Part shown: one piece after another, positions 11,781-23,169 of the stretch
Numbering within the stretch: the stretch's first letter is position 1
How the letters are laid out: every line of letters begins with the position of its first letter
Origin: Telopea speciosissima
Lineage: Eukaryota; Streptophyta; Magnoliopsida; Proteales; Proteaceae
Reading direction: 5' to 3'
DNA length: 64,000 nucleotides
Assembly (NCBI RefSeq): GCF_018873765.1
Contig: NC_057925.1
Coordinates: 8,133,568-8,197,567, forward strand
Notes under the pieces: model-generated
What the model was told of the DNA's origin: nothing
Seen by the model: only the letters and a program-made list of their open reading frames with translations
Database searches by the model: none
Translations under genes and position numbers: made by a program

Positions 11781-14770
11781 CTGGCGTGCACCCGGGGGGG
11801 AAAGAAAGAGAATGGAAAAATGGGAGTCGCCACCTACATTTAGGGTTAGGACCCATGAATGGGGCCCCTCCTCAGGGGAAGATGTGCTAAATTAACTCCA
11901 ATGACTCAATGGATGGTCTGCCCTAGATCTCTGGGTAAGTGTCAAGTTACGGGCTGGGAAGGTGTTAGGCACCCAGCAACCGCCCGATCGACGGCCGGTA
12001 TTCCTAGACCAAATTTTGTTGTGTACTGTCGTGTTATACATATTATGCACCTAATTAAACTATTTTTTTTTTTGTGTTTTTATTCAAGTTAGAAAACCTA
12101 ACCCTATGGTAAAAATAAGATTAACTGTATAAAAGTAATTAGGACCCTAATCCTATGACTATATCATGAAGAAGGACAATTACCTAGAATACAAACTTAC
12201 TTAAGAGCCGAAATGGCAAAAATTATGAAAATGCCCCTAGAGGGCCAAAATATGTACAAAGGCATGATATTGTACTTAAATGCTGAAAAAGATTAAAACA
12301 TGACTAAAAATTATTAACAACATGCATATGAATCAACAGAAACACATAAAATGCTATGGAGATGCAAGGTGGTGAAAATTACCAAAATGCCCCTGTGAGG
12401 GCAAAAATATAAATATTCATGAAAATGCAAGCTTATACTTAAAACATGCTTATGAAGGTTAAAACATGCAAATAAAGTGACATAAACCTTTCCAGGGCCC
12501 TAAACATGATTCGGTCATAAAATGACCAAAATGCCCCGAAGGGGCAAAATGGTAAAAATGCAAGAACATGCACTTTCAAGTAATTTCAGGCATTTGATAT
12601 GTCATTAAACATCCTAAAATTACTAAAATGACAAATAAGGCTACTGGATGGTACATTGGGTCCATATTTGGTAAAATTACCAAAATGCCTTTAAGGGCAA
12701 GAATGAGCTTTATGCATGGTTATGACACATGATATGCATGTATGCATATGAAAACATCCTAAAACATTCTAAAACAGCATGTCATGCATAAAAGCATATT
12801 TTTTCTGACTTCTTGGTATTTTTCATTTTTTTGGGTTTTCCACCTACAAAATCACCATTATGCCCTTATGGTGAGAAATGGCATGGATGACATACATATC
12901 AAACTCACACACGGATGGGGATTGTTCTCTGTGATATGAGGCATTATAGAAGACACTCCATGTCCTTGCTTGGTAAAGAAAATCATAAAAACAGTTTTTT
13001 TGTATTTTTGGAAGGTAAAAACAAGGATTAGAACAAAGAAAATACAAAATAAATATTAAAAACCCAAATCAGACAAAACCAGAGGACTGATACACTAAGT
13101 CAAACATCCTCTTCACCCCCATGTCAGTGGATAAACCCGAATCCAACTTTGTGGGCCCCACTCTTGCAAAATCCCAAAATATTCACAAGGGCAAAAATGT
13201 CCCAAAAAACATGATTTGGAGCTTAGGAAAATTAGTGGACATAAAAAACAGTGGGAAACATATCCCCTAAAAATTCCAAGATTTTATCAACCTTGTATTA
13301 TTTTTAATATTTTTGTAACTGAAAAAACAACCTCTTTATGTAAAGAAAATCAAAGAAAATATATTGAAATATATGAAAATATGTAAAAATACCCTTTAAG
13401 CGTGGAAGGGCCTGGGCTCAGCTTGGGTAATCTTGTTTGACCATAAATAGTCGGCGGAAACCTCTGAAAGTCGTTCCAAATGTGGTTGCTCCGAATGGCA
13501 AGAGTGGTGAGCAAGGGGTATTTATGGAATTTTATGTATCTACAGGAGCATGATCTTGGAATATATTCAGCATGGATTGAAAGAGGAAAGAACAGGCTTC
13601 ACGAAGGTAATTTTCTTATGATTTTTCTCTGTCTCCAAATCCTCCAAATGGCCTCCTATTTATAGGAGAAAAACTGTTCGAGGAAAGGTCTCAAAGACCC
13701 TTGGGCCTTAATGGCTGGGGATAAGGTGGGTGGGCAGCTGGGGCTTGCGTGTGCGATGCAGCCCTCCTTGACTTGGCTGACACACATGCATGTGGGCATG
13801 GGGGATGGGCCTTTTGTGGCTCAGCCTAAATGGTGGGGGTTTGTCCCCTGCCGACAGTCCAATTGGACCGGGTCAGACTGGGTTGACCCAATTCGCGTCA
13901 ACTCAGTTTGCCCTACTTTTTTTAAATTTATTTTTTATATAAACCTTTTAAAGATTCCATTTTAAAGGTCCACGTTCAAATGCTAATATCTTTAAAATCG
14001 AATGGCTGATTTCAACGCACCACATATCGCCACGAAGGTCTCAACTCGTACTTTCCATCCGTGTGGTAGATATGGCCGGATTTTGTCTAAAAGTGGCACA
14101 AATATCGAGGAAAGCACATAAATGGTGTTTCACACCAGTCAAGGTCCAAATGATACCAGAATTACATGAAATTTTACGTGTAAGCACAATATAATCAAAT
14201 AAAGTTATCCAAATGGTTTCAGATCACATCGGATGGCTCAGGTACCAAGAACCATACCAGGGGTGAAAAGGTCATTTTCACAAAAGTTACTTGATTTGGC
14301 CGAAACTTTACGTGAAAGCTTAATATGACCAAATGAGGTCATCCAAAGTATTTTGGACTAAATCGGGTGGTCCAGATACCGAGAACCGTGCCAAGGGCAA
14401 AATGGTTATTTTCATAACAGGTGTTGGGTTTGGGTGAAACTTAAAATGGTTAAATATGGCTATGTGAGGGGTTTAGGCTCTATTTGGGACAGTTTGGTTA
14501 CAAAAAGTGGGGTAGGGGTAATTTGGTAATTCTTGCCCTTCACTCACCACACGAGTTACATCCTTGACCATCATTGCCAAGGCACACTTCCAAAGTGTCA
14601 AAATGTGGTGTCTACACTGGGCCATCCGATATACATATTCAAATGTGTGTTCAATACGAGCCATCGGATCTTCAAGATCGCGACAGTAAAATGCAGGGTA
14701 CATACAAACGCTTAGATGGGAATCTTCTGATGGCTTACGTTATGTCTAAGTATCATAGGATCCAGGACTA
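11780..14770. mobile_element. Tat/Ogre-like LTR sequence (non-coding)
   Basis: The segment near 11825-11985 ('gggagtcgccacctac', 'ttagggttaggaccc', 'aaggtgttaggcaccc') matches a motif series I associate with long LTRs of plant Tat/Ogre-lineage Ty3/Gypsy elements. The following 2.8 kb has no protein coding and repeated 'aaaatgcccc...gggcaaaa' phrases, as in such long LTRs. Ends not resolved; fossil. Confidence 0.4.
14110..14460. repeat. Degenerate tandem repeat, about 120-130 bp unit
   Basis: The series 'gaaa..ttacgtg(t/a)aagc', 'atat(a/g)a(t/c)caaat', 'ggtcatccaaa', 'atcgg(a/g)tgg', 'agaacc(a/g)t(a/g)cca' occurs at about 14170-14265 and again at about 14310-14400, with a partial third run at about 14430. 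It lies inside the LTR-like region. Confidence 0.5.
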
Positions 14771-16580
14771 CAATTGACTCAATGGTCCTCTTTACTATCA
14801 GCCGTAAGATCAGACTCCTTATATGATGGCTCATAGATGGCGAACAAATAGAATCTTGAAGACAAAATATTGTAGGTGTGACATATTGTATAGCCGGATC
14901 ATACAGTGCTCTACGGCGTTCCAAGGCTTGTTGTACTGCACTAATAGAAACACTTGCGATAGTATCTACACCGTTCTAACCTTAGTGCATTCATAAAATC
15001 CGTTCAAATGGAATCTTTTAATGTGGGCCATTCATATGTTGATACTATATGACAGAAACACTTTAGTTGGATCCTCCTGGCCTACCAGAGTGCACAAAAT
15101 GGAATTTATCACGTTTTGTGAGGTTTTATATCGAATTTCGAGATTTTCGCAGAAATAGATAATGTTCAGAATAGTGTGAGCTACTGGATTACACATTTAT
15201 TTGCAGGAAAAACTTCCAATAGCTACCTTTAACTCTTCCACCCTCTCCCAATTTGCTTCGTTTCTGCATAGTCACATGGTAATCATCATAACTTCTCCTT
15301 CTGAGATCAGAAAGACGCAAAATCAGTTGCGTTGGAACCATGGCTCAACAAACTACATTTCTTTTGAAGATTACTTCGCCAAGTCCTGTCATTAAGCCTT
15401 CTGAAATTCATTTCGAATATGCTGCCATTGCGTGAACCTATGAAGTTGCTACTTTTAATGTACAAACCCTTCACCTGCTACTTCTTCCATATACCAAACC
15501 TAGTGTAAGCACATAATACATTGTGATGCTGCCGATACATGCCATATGAGCCCAAAAACATCTATAACATTGCCAAGCCTTGTTCGTACTGAAAAGGACC
15601 TGTCTGTCATTGCTAGAGCTGCCACAATACCTGTGCATCACCCAAATACTTCCAGAATGCCATCAAACACTGCCACACAAGTTGCCAACAATGACAACCC
15701 ATGATCCAACCAAACCTCTCAATCTATTATGAACTTGGCAGATTTGATAATGAAGGCAATAATAAGCCCATAACCTTAATTGCATGCAAAAGTTCTCTTG
15801 TCCTCTGAAAATTTGAGGTTTAACTTATTGGATTCAACTACTAGAGTCCCTCAATTACTATATGTTGGAAATATTCCAGAATATAAATAAGGGAATGAAA
15901 TTATCAGTATTGTAGGCAAACCTAGTCAATCACATCAATGATGAACACCATACACACATCACGAATCCTGAAAATTAAATGGTTGGGTTGAGTCGTGTCA
16001 CCAATCACTCTCTTCAATACTGTAAATGCTTCTTATGGTGCAAATCAGGTTCTTGCGAATTAGTCTCAAAGATAAAATAGCCCCGCAGACCCTTCCAATA
16101 GTCGTTGCAGTCATTTATTGAACTACGTCAGGACACTTTAGAGTTGTGACCAATCGGACATAATAAAACAATGAATAGAGAAACCGAAGAGAACATAGAG
16201 GCTAACCCAAGGGGATAACTCGGTTGGTGAGGACTAACGCCTCATAATTAAGAGGTCATGAGTCTTGGGACCAAACTATGAGAGAGAGAGAGAGATAATT
16301 GTCTACAAAACTATCAGAGAAATGGGTTGGACATCCTCTAAAAAAATACACCACCATAAAACTAATATTTTGAACCATCAATTAGTTAAAACTTTTAAAA
16401 TTCCAATACTAAACATTTAGGAAAGCAAATCTTTGCAAATTGAATGCCAAGAAGACTGTTGTCTTGACATTTGCACTGTTTCTAAAATTCCAGAATTTCT
16501 TGGTTATACCTAATTTAGTTTAGTAAATGTTTGCCACACACCAATAAATTTATCTACTAAGCATCCCAAATAAATAAATA
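14771..16580. other. Non-coding stretch, no gene recognised
   Basis: No recognisable protein domain on either strand. It includes a tRNA-like SINE candidate at about 16200-16300 (listed separately) and a short GA repeat at about 16280-16295. Otherwise AT-rich intergenic sequence. Confidence 0.5.
16200..16300 (+). mobile_element. tRNA-derived SINE candidate
   Basis: The stretch 'ggataactcggttggtgagg' resembles a pol III A box of tRNA-derived SINEs. 'gaggtcatgagtcttggga', about 40 bp downstream, resembles the B box. A GA-rich tail follows. No target duplication was verified. Confidence 0.4.
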
Positions 16581-16581
16581 A

Positions 16582-16751
16582 AGGGAAGTAGTTCTCTGTT
16601 CGGGAGTGTGGCCTATACCAGCACTCCCATGTGTCTATCTCTCTCCTCCTCAAAATAAGGGGACAGAGGTATCTTTTCATATGGGGAGGAGAGAGATAGA
16701 CTCATGGGAGTGTTGGCATAGGCAACACTCCCGGACAGAGAACTTTCCCCC
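16582..16751. mobile_element. Foldback MITE (about 170 bp)
   Basis: Nearly the whole element is a hairpin: the left arm 'agttctctgttcgggagtg' ... 'tctatctctctcctc' is inverted on the right as 'gaggagagagataga' ... 'cactcccggacagagaac'. Both flanks are 'ataaataaa'-rich, compatible with a target duplication that cannot be delimited in the low-complexity context. Non-coding. Confidence 0.75.
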
Positions 16752-16929
16752 ATAAATAAATTACAAAAATAATTATCTGTTAAAGATCCTTTTGTTTCTG
16801 CTCTCGATCCCTACTCTTCCAAATGCCCCAAAAGAGAGCTCAATCAAATATAAATGACTGATATATTAATTATAATTAGTGTATTTTGTATAGAAACAGT
16901 ATGATACCAAAATTGAAAAAGATAATTAC

Positions 16930-17480
16930 TAGGGCTGCAATAGGGTCGATCGGGTTAGGTTGGGCTTTTTAAAACTCCAGCCCAACCTTGAGTCCCCTTC
17001 ACTGGGTCTGGGTCGGACCCGACCCTAACTTAGGGGCTAGAAAATCCAACCCTGACCCACCCTCAGGGTTTGGCTAGGCTGACCTTGATTAGCCCTGATC
17101 ATGGAGTGAGGGAAGAGAAAGATGCATGGATTGGACTGAATTAGGCTGGATTGGGGAGCAAAATTATCAAATTTACATAAAATAACACTATAATAAAATA
17201 TATTATCACTTATTATCTTCATATATAATAAAAATATGTGTGACAATTAAAGTTTATAATGTATATAGTATATCAATGTATAGTTTATAGTATAACTTAA
17301 AATAGGGTAGGGCTGGGCCAGGCTGGGCTGAGCCCGAAGCCTCAACCCTGGGCCGACTGGACCCTGAGTTAGGGCCAAAAATTTACAGCCCTGAGCCGCC
17401 CTCAGGGCCAAGTATCTCAGTCCAGATCTTGTTGGGGCCCAGGGTGGGTTTGGACCGACAAGGCTAAACTTGTACCCCTA
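16930..17480 (-). mobile_element. hAT non-autonomous element, copy 1
   Basis: Ends TAGGGCTGCAA (left) and TTGTACCCCTA (right) are the inverted termini of the family whose best copies are at 17624-18172, 30090-31615 and 61928-62410. The interior has GC-rich 'gggtcggg/gccctgac' subterminal repeats around an AT-rich core of 'tatactataaaatatata' type. It is in the opposite orientation to copy 2. No clear 8-bp duplication, so probably older. No coding. Confidence 0.7.
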
Positions 17481-17623
17481 GATAGGTCATCATAGGTGGG
17501 GGAATATTTTTACTTGATTGGACATAAATCCAGATTTTGTGGCATTTTTGTAATTTTTGTAAAGTATTTTAAAATTAATATTTAATTTATGAAACATTTT
17601 TTGAAATGTTTTATAGGTCAAAT

Positions 17624-18172
17624 TAGGGGTGCAAGTTTGGCCCTGTCGGCCCGAACCCGCCCTGGCCCTCCCTGAGCTCGAACAGGGTTTGGGCTGAGAT
17701 ATTTGGCCCTGAGGGCGGGTCAGGGCTGGAAATTTCTGGCCCTGAGTTAGGGTCGGGTTGGGTTAGGGTTGAGGCCTCGAGCTAAGCTTGACCCGGCCCG
17801 GCCCGACCCTGATTTAAGTTATACTATAAAATATATATTGATATAATTTATACATTATAAACTTTAAATTTCACCCACATTTTTTTATATAATATATTAT
17901 ATATGAAGACAATAAGTATTATAATATAATTTATTATATTGTTATTTTATGTAAAATTAATAATGTCCTTCCCAGTCCATTACAGCCCATGCATTTCTTT
18001 CCCCCTCCCCATGATCAAGGCCAATCAGGGTCGGGCCGGGGCGGGTCAGGGTTGGATTTTTTTGGCCCTGAGTCAGGGTCGGGTCGGGTCGGGCCTGGGC
18101 CCAACTAAGGGGACTTAGGGTTGGGCTAGGGTTCTATAAAGCCCAGCCCAACCCGACCCTGTTGCAGCCCTA
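17624..18172 (+). mobile_element. hAT non-autonomous element, copy 2
   Basis: 549 bp bounded by TAGGGGTGCAA and TTGCAGCCCTA, flanked by a perfect 8-bp target duplication GGTCAAAT (17616-17623 and 18173-18180). The 8-bp duplication and YAGGGNTG-type ends are those of Ac-like hAT elements. The ends carry many 'ggccctgag' and 'gggtcggg' subterminal repeats. Non-coding; dependent on a transposase in trans. Confidence 0.88.
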
Positions 18173-18509
18173 GGTCAAATCATAATTACAGAATCTCTAG
18201 ACAAGTAATTTCAAGAGACTGAGGTCTAACAGTAATTAATTATAGGCCTTATAGTTTATTATGTGATACTAGAAAGTAGAGGGACTAATTAATAAAAACT
18301 GCTACTTTGGTAGGTATTTGTTACAATTATTAATAGTGTATGTTTTGGTAAATATTTCATTAATAATTTAATATTTTCAAAAACATTCCATTCTAGGTAG
18401 GATCCCAACCTCTTCTCATATTTATTTGTTAGCCGAGGAATATCTTTTGATTGACATCCCTAATAAGCATGATTTCAATGTGATTTTAAGTCGCATACAA
18501 TTATGGGGT

Positions 18510-19400
18510 GTTGCGTCAGGAAATCTCCGATAGGTCCTTCGGGTGCCGCAACCTAAAAAAAGATGTCAGGGACAAGAGAGAACCAGTGTGGTTCCGGCCT
18601 AGCACTCTCAGATGCCTAAGTTAGATCTCTCTCAGCAACAGATGAATTATTGGAATTCAAGATGGTTAGTGGGGTAGAATACCTGAGTATTTATAGTTGA
18701 GTATGACAGTGTGGAGAGTCCCAGTTGGTGATAAGTATGCTCCGTGGAAGAGTCTATCACGTAGTAGAGTTGTACTTGGAATAGTTCCTCGTGAGATGTA
18801 GAGTCCTAGTAGGGAAGAGGTTCCCTAAGCGTCTTCTTCACGTATTGAGTTTGGTTAGACTTATACCTCTTTGGGATAGACCTCCCTTTGGTATACATTC
18901 AAGATGGTTAATGGGGTAGAATACCTGAGTATTTATAGTTGAGCATGACAGTGTGGAGAGTCCCAGTTGGTGATAAGTATGCTCCATGGAGTCTATCACA
19001 TAGTAGAGTTGTACTTGGAATAGTTCCTTGTGAGATGTAGAATCCTAGTAGGGAAGAGGTTCCCTAAGCGTCTTCTTCACGTATTGAGTTTGGTTTGACT
19101 TATACCTCTTTGGGATAGACCTCCCTTTGGTATACATCCAGTTGTGACCTTTTAGTGATGGGATAACGTAGATCTTGCCGATGACGTCATGGTTGGACCT
19201 TGTCGCCGGCCTGCATGGTAGACTTGGCCTTTGGATGACCTCTTGGGTCTTATTCCTCTTGGGTTACCGAACTGGTTCTGTCGTGGCCGGGCTTGAGCTA
19301 CCTTCTCCTTCAGGTCAGGACACGTGGCCTTTTGGGACTGGCCCGTATATTTTTTGGTTTATCACGGGGTTATGTGGCAATGAGAATGACAAGAAGAAGA
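18510..19400 (-). mobile_element. LTR-like block with internal duplication
   Basis: Related to the insert at 471-1306 by the shared 'ccagtgtgg(t/c)tccggccta', 'acctg(a/g)gtatttatag' and 'gtgtggagagt(c)cc' phrases. The minus strand has a TATA-like box (reverse of 'tatttatag'), so it may be a minus-strand LTR. It contains a near-perfect direct duplication of about 240 bp, listed separately. No coding; ends uncertain. Confidence 0.45.
18658..19140. repeat. Tandem duplication, about 240-bp unit, 2 copies
   Basis: The block starting 'ttcaagatggtta(g/a)tgggg' at about 18657 recurs at about 18897 and runs to 'cctccctttggtatacat' in both copies. Only a handful of substitutions and one small indel separate the copies, so the duplication is recent. 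Confidence 0.85.
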
Positions 19401-19420
19401 ATCATTCTCTCCATTGTCTT

Positions 19421-19421
19421 T

Positions 19422-19459
<38 letters not shown>
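19421..19459. repeat. (GA)n microsatellite
   Basis: About 19 GA units. An open frame running through it encodes only Arg-Glu repeats and is not a gene. Confidence 0.9.
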
Positions 19460-19462
<3 letters not shown>

Positions 19463-19839
19463 GTCTTTAAAAATGTTTCTGATTGTGTGTATCCCACAAG
19501 GTTTGAACCATGACCCATTTGAAGTTGCTTTCAGCAAAGAATTTTAGTAAGTGGGAATTTTAGTCCCACATTGAAAGTGAAAGAGACTAGAGAGAAGGTT
19601 TTTTTTTTTTTTTTGGGGGGGGGGGTAAAAGATTGGAGTGAAGTTAATATATGCTTATGTGAATTGCAAGAGTAAGGTTCCTTGAAGAGAATACTCTCTC
19701 TTTTGTCTAGGGGGTATGGGTTTTGTTTTCATGTATGCACATAGCCGAGTCGAGCCTAGCCAGGGCGAGGCCTTGGTGTGTGAAGTTATTTTTTGCTCTA
19801 ACCAGATCTTGTTCTGACTTTTCTCTTGGTCGCCACCGG

Positions 19840-20205
19840 ATTCTTAGAGGACAAATTATCACATTTAAATTATGTGTCAGATATACTAATATTGCGATTC
19901 TTTCTCGCGAGTATCGTACTTGGAATAGTCTTATTACTCCAAAGAAATCCATTTACATTTTTTCAAAAGAGAATCAAAGATTATTCTTGTTCCTATATAA
20001 TTTTCATGTATATAAATGTGAATCCATATTCGTTTTTCTCTGTAAATAATCTTCTCATTTACGATCATCGTCTTTTGGAGCCTTTCTTGAGCGAACACAT
20101 TTCTATAGAACAAGAGAACATCTTCTAGTACTTTTTTGTAATGATTTTCAAATCCTATGCTTGGCCAAGGACCCTTTCATACATTATGTCAGATATCAAG
20201 CCAAA
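19840..20205 (+). pseudogene. matK: Nuclear copy of plastid matK fragment (NUPT)
   Basis: Translations in two frames give unmistakable pieces of the plastid group II intron maturase Mat[16 protein letters not shown], then [41 protein letters not shown], and in another frame [15 protein letters not shown]. The fragment covers a mid-protein part of matK. It is shorter than the plastid gene between the first two pieces (I estimate roughly 80-90 bp lost) and has frameshifts and a stop. The surrounding sequence is not plastid, so this is a small insertion into nuclear DNA, not a contaminating plastid contig. Confidence 0.88.
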
Positions 20206-20285
20206 TCTAGTTTTACCAGTATTAGATTTTTCTTGTTGTGCGTCGGACAGAATGTTGTTGGTTTCAAGGTCTATCAGGACCACAT

Positions 20286-20530
20286 CTGGCACTCCCTTGT
20301 TCTGTCCAACTTGTGTTGGTCCTATTAGAAGTCGGCATGGCTGTGCAGTACCAACCGACCTGTCGTTGGTGTTGACGATGCCTCTTCGTGTGCGGTCAAA
20401 CCCCATCCGGCTCTCCCTTGTTCTGTTCGACTTGTGTTGGTCCCATCAGAAGTCAGCATGGCAGTGCTGCTTCGATCGACCTGTCATTTGTGTCGACGAT
20501 GCCTCTTCGTGTCCCGTCAAACACTCTTTG
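20286..20530. repeat. Tandem duplication, 121-bp unit, 2 copies
   Basis: 'ctcccttgttctgt' occurs at 20292 and 20413, and the rest of the two units follows in step ('acttgtgttggtcc', 'gaagtc(g/a)gcatgg', 'gacgatgcctcttcgtg'). The long plus-strand open frame through this region reflects the duplication and has no recognisable domain. Confidence 0.75.
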
Positions 20531-20569
20531 AGTGCCGTTATCGATCAATTTTCATGTGTCTCTTGAAGG

Positions 20570-20975
20570 GGATGTTAGGAAAACAACGCAGTAGAATGGC
20601 GATTTTGCAGAAGAAATGCTAAGGGAAAGAAAAATCACACACACACAAGACAAGATTTACGTGGCTCACCCCCAAGAAGGAAGGCTACATCCATGGTCAA
20701 GCGATAGAATGAATCCAGCATTTCTGTGAAGCAAAAATACAAACCCTCACTAACTCATCTCTCAAAGAGATAGTTACAATATATAGAAAAACCCTAAACC
20801 AGAAAGTACAAGACTACCTCTAGAGACCCACCTGGTCTAGTTAGGACCTAAAACAACATAGGGCGAAATACATATCAAATCGAAGATCTCGACGAGCTCT
20901 ACATTATGCACTTTTTGACTATTTTTGTGCGTTTCGAAGGCGAAACGACCCGCTGAAGAATCCCAACACTTTCTG
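20570..20975. mobile_element. LTR-like dispersed repeat, copy i
   Basis: About 400 bp beginning 'tgttaggaaaacaacgc' and ending near 'cccaaca', with the internal phrase around 'gatttacgtgg(c/t)tcaccc', 'ggctacatccatgg' and 'gatctcgacgagct'. Related copies lie at about 28736-29065 and 60488-60939. The TGTT...AACA ends and internal phrase are LTR-like. No coding; class unresolved. Confidence 0.5.
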
Positions 20976-20999
20976 GACTAAGATCATTCTAAGTGTTCT

Positions 21000-21830
21000 A
21001 CATTCTCTCACTCTCTCTCTCTCTCTCAAATTCTTTTTTCGTTTTTGCTTCTAGTTTTCATTGTTTTGGGAGATGTTTCTACTCCATTCCTTTGGTTGAT
21101 TAAGCACAACCTGAACGTATCCCTACATGGTTCAGTAAGAGAGTGCAACAACTATTGGAAGGACTGTTGGTTTATCTTGGAGGTTGATTTGCAAGAACCC
21201 TATTGCACCATAAGGGGCGTTAATTTACAGTCTGAAGGAGACTAACTAGGGGTATTACTCAGCCCCTATCTAATTCTTTAAATGTCTTCAAGATGTTTAC
21301 AAGTTTGGGATGCAATGTAAGTGTTTGTATTCACCATCTTCAACCGCGGTTCGTCTACAAATCAGATAAGTAATCTACACCCTCTTGTTACATGTACATA
21401 TCATGTATAGTTTTGATGACTAATTTCCAACACATAATTTTAGTAATTATTACAAAATTCTTCATTTTAGAACTAATTTGATTTCACATCCTTTTCCCTT
21501 ACAACCAGACAAAGCCTACTAAAAACAAAAAAAAAAAAACGGATTTCATGGTCCTTAATTACAATCTTTCAAAAGTCCAGTCCAGCCCAGCAGGAGTCTC
21601 ATGGGAACTCACTAGGTGAGCTCGCTTTCAATAATGTAGCTTTCAAATTTGAACCCAAAAATAAAACCCTGAAGCACGTTGACATGATATGCCATCAAAT
21701 GTACAAACAGACCCATGTGAATGTGAATAAATCTGGTTATGTCTTTAAAGTTATCATGTTTTTCTCCTGCCTTAATTCTTAATTCAAAGATTCCTTATAG
21801 CTTTTTTTTCCACTATTGAATAGTGAATAC
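21000..21830. other. Non-coding stretch left of the duplicated units
   Basis: No gene recognised. A short CT run lies at about 21010-21028. Homology with units B and C becomes visible only from about 21830 rightwards, so the left edge of the segmental duplication is probably at or before that point. Confidence 0.4.
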
Positions 21831-22229
21831 TCGGCCGTCTGGTCAATAATAGTTACTATCATTGACATTATTCTCCATGCATGTTCTCATGCTCATTTTT
21901 TTTTTAACCATAAAAGTCCAAAAATCATTTCCATTGATGGAAGACTGCTGTGCTGTGCTGTGGTATGCTGTATTGTGGTGAGTTTGATCTGGTTGATGAT
22001 TGCTGGCTTTGGCCCACACTACCAGTGTGAATGAGGAATCTGCATGCAATACCAATGGCTCTTTACATAAAAAGTATCATCCACAGAGTTGAGATCCCCT
22101 GCCCCTGCATATACGTTCACTGTCATTTAAAAGGTGAAGAAGGGAATTATTTATAGAAACAAAAGGGACAGGTGTTGACATATGAAGTGTTCGATCAGGT
22201 GATGTACGTGCAAAAGATCTGAATTCAAC

Positions 22230-22315
22230 AATAACTGCCTAGCACAATTGGTGAGCTGTGGTGTGCTTCATGCCCATGCTCACCAAGAGGTCTCCAGTTC
22301 GAGTGTCCTAGTTGT
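22230..22315 (+). mobile_element. tRNA-derived SINE head candidate
   Basis: 'gcctagcacaattggtgagc' looks like a pol III A box and 'ccagttcgagtgtcc', about 45 bp further on, looks like a B box. It directly adjoins the MITE at 22342. Weakly supported; no tail or target duplication delimited. Confidence 0.35.
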
Positions 22316-22341
22316 TACCTTCCCCCCTTCCCGTTCCCCTC

Positions 22342-22501
22342 GAATCGCTGTCCCCTCCAATCCCTCCAGTTCCTCACATGGGGCCGGGAATGATCACCCT
22401 ACCCCTGTCCAAAAACACTGCCCTAGGTGGGGTCCACTCCCCCCTATTAGAGGAATTGGAGGAATTGGAGGTACCCGCAAATTGGAGGTGATAATTATTC
22501 G
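22342..22501. mobile_element. MITE with CCTCCAATT-type ends, unit A copy
   Basis: The inverted termini are the left 'gaatcgctgtcccctccaat' and the right 'attggaggtgataattattc'. The same family occurs at about 38092-38256 in unit C. The interior is GC-rich with no coding. A poly-C run follows at about 22503-22516. Confidence 0.55.
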
Positions 22502-22690
22502 TCCCCCCCCCCCCCCTTTAAAGAAAAAAATATATTAAAGCTCCTAATTCCAAAAAAAAACAATCTGAACTCATCCACATGGGATCAATATATATATTGA
22601 CAAATAAGAAAAAGATCCATGTGAGAGAAATTGCACCGTCGTGGGAAAGTTTTTCCCTAAACCATAATTCTCTCTCTCAATCATTCCGGT

Positions 22691-23169
22691 TAGGGGTGCA
22701 GGTTTGGCTCTGTTGGCCCAAACCCACCCTGAGTCCGAACAGGTTCTGGGCTGAGATACCTAGCCCTGAGGACTGGGTCAGGGCTGAGATTTCGGCCCTG
22801 AGTCAGGGTCAAGTCGGGCTAGGATTGAGGCCTCGAGCTGAACCCGACCCGACCTTGTTTTAAGTTATACTATAAAATATATATTGATATAGTATATATT
22901 ATAAACTTCAAATGTCACATATATTTTGTTATATAATATATCATATATGAAGATAATAAGTGATAATATATTTTATTATAGTGTTATTTTATGTAAAATT
23001 CATAATTTTCTCCCTGACCCAGCCCCCAACTTTGTCCAGTTCATGCATCTCTCCCTTCCTTCATTCCATGATCAGGGCCAATCAGGGTTAGCTCGGCCCG
23101 ACTAAGGGGACTTAGGATTGGGCTGGGGTTTTAAAAAGCCTAGCCCAACCTGACCTTTTTGCCTGCCTA
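22691..23169 (+). mobile_element. hAT non-autonomous element, copy 3
   Basis: 479 bp of the same family as 17624-18172, starting TAGGGGTGCA and ending in a diverged CTGCCTA. It is flanked by ATTCCGGT (22683-22690) and ATTCCTGT (23170-23177), a 7-of-8 target duplication. Unit B keeps only its right-hand part (about 32716-33029) with the same flank, so the insertion predates the A/B duplication. Confidence 0.8.

Noticed and set aside
19175-19513. 112-codon frame ending in Arg-Glu repeats
   Set aside because: It runs through a GA microsatellite and an LTR-like block; no domain.
20141-20566. 141-codon frame
   Set aside because: Created by a 121-bp duplication and the tail of the matK fragment; no recognisable protein.
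22248-22538. 96-codon frame
   Set aside because: Composite of a SINE-like head and a MITE, ending in a C-run; not a gene.
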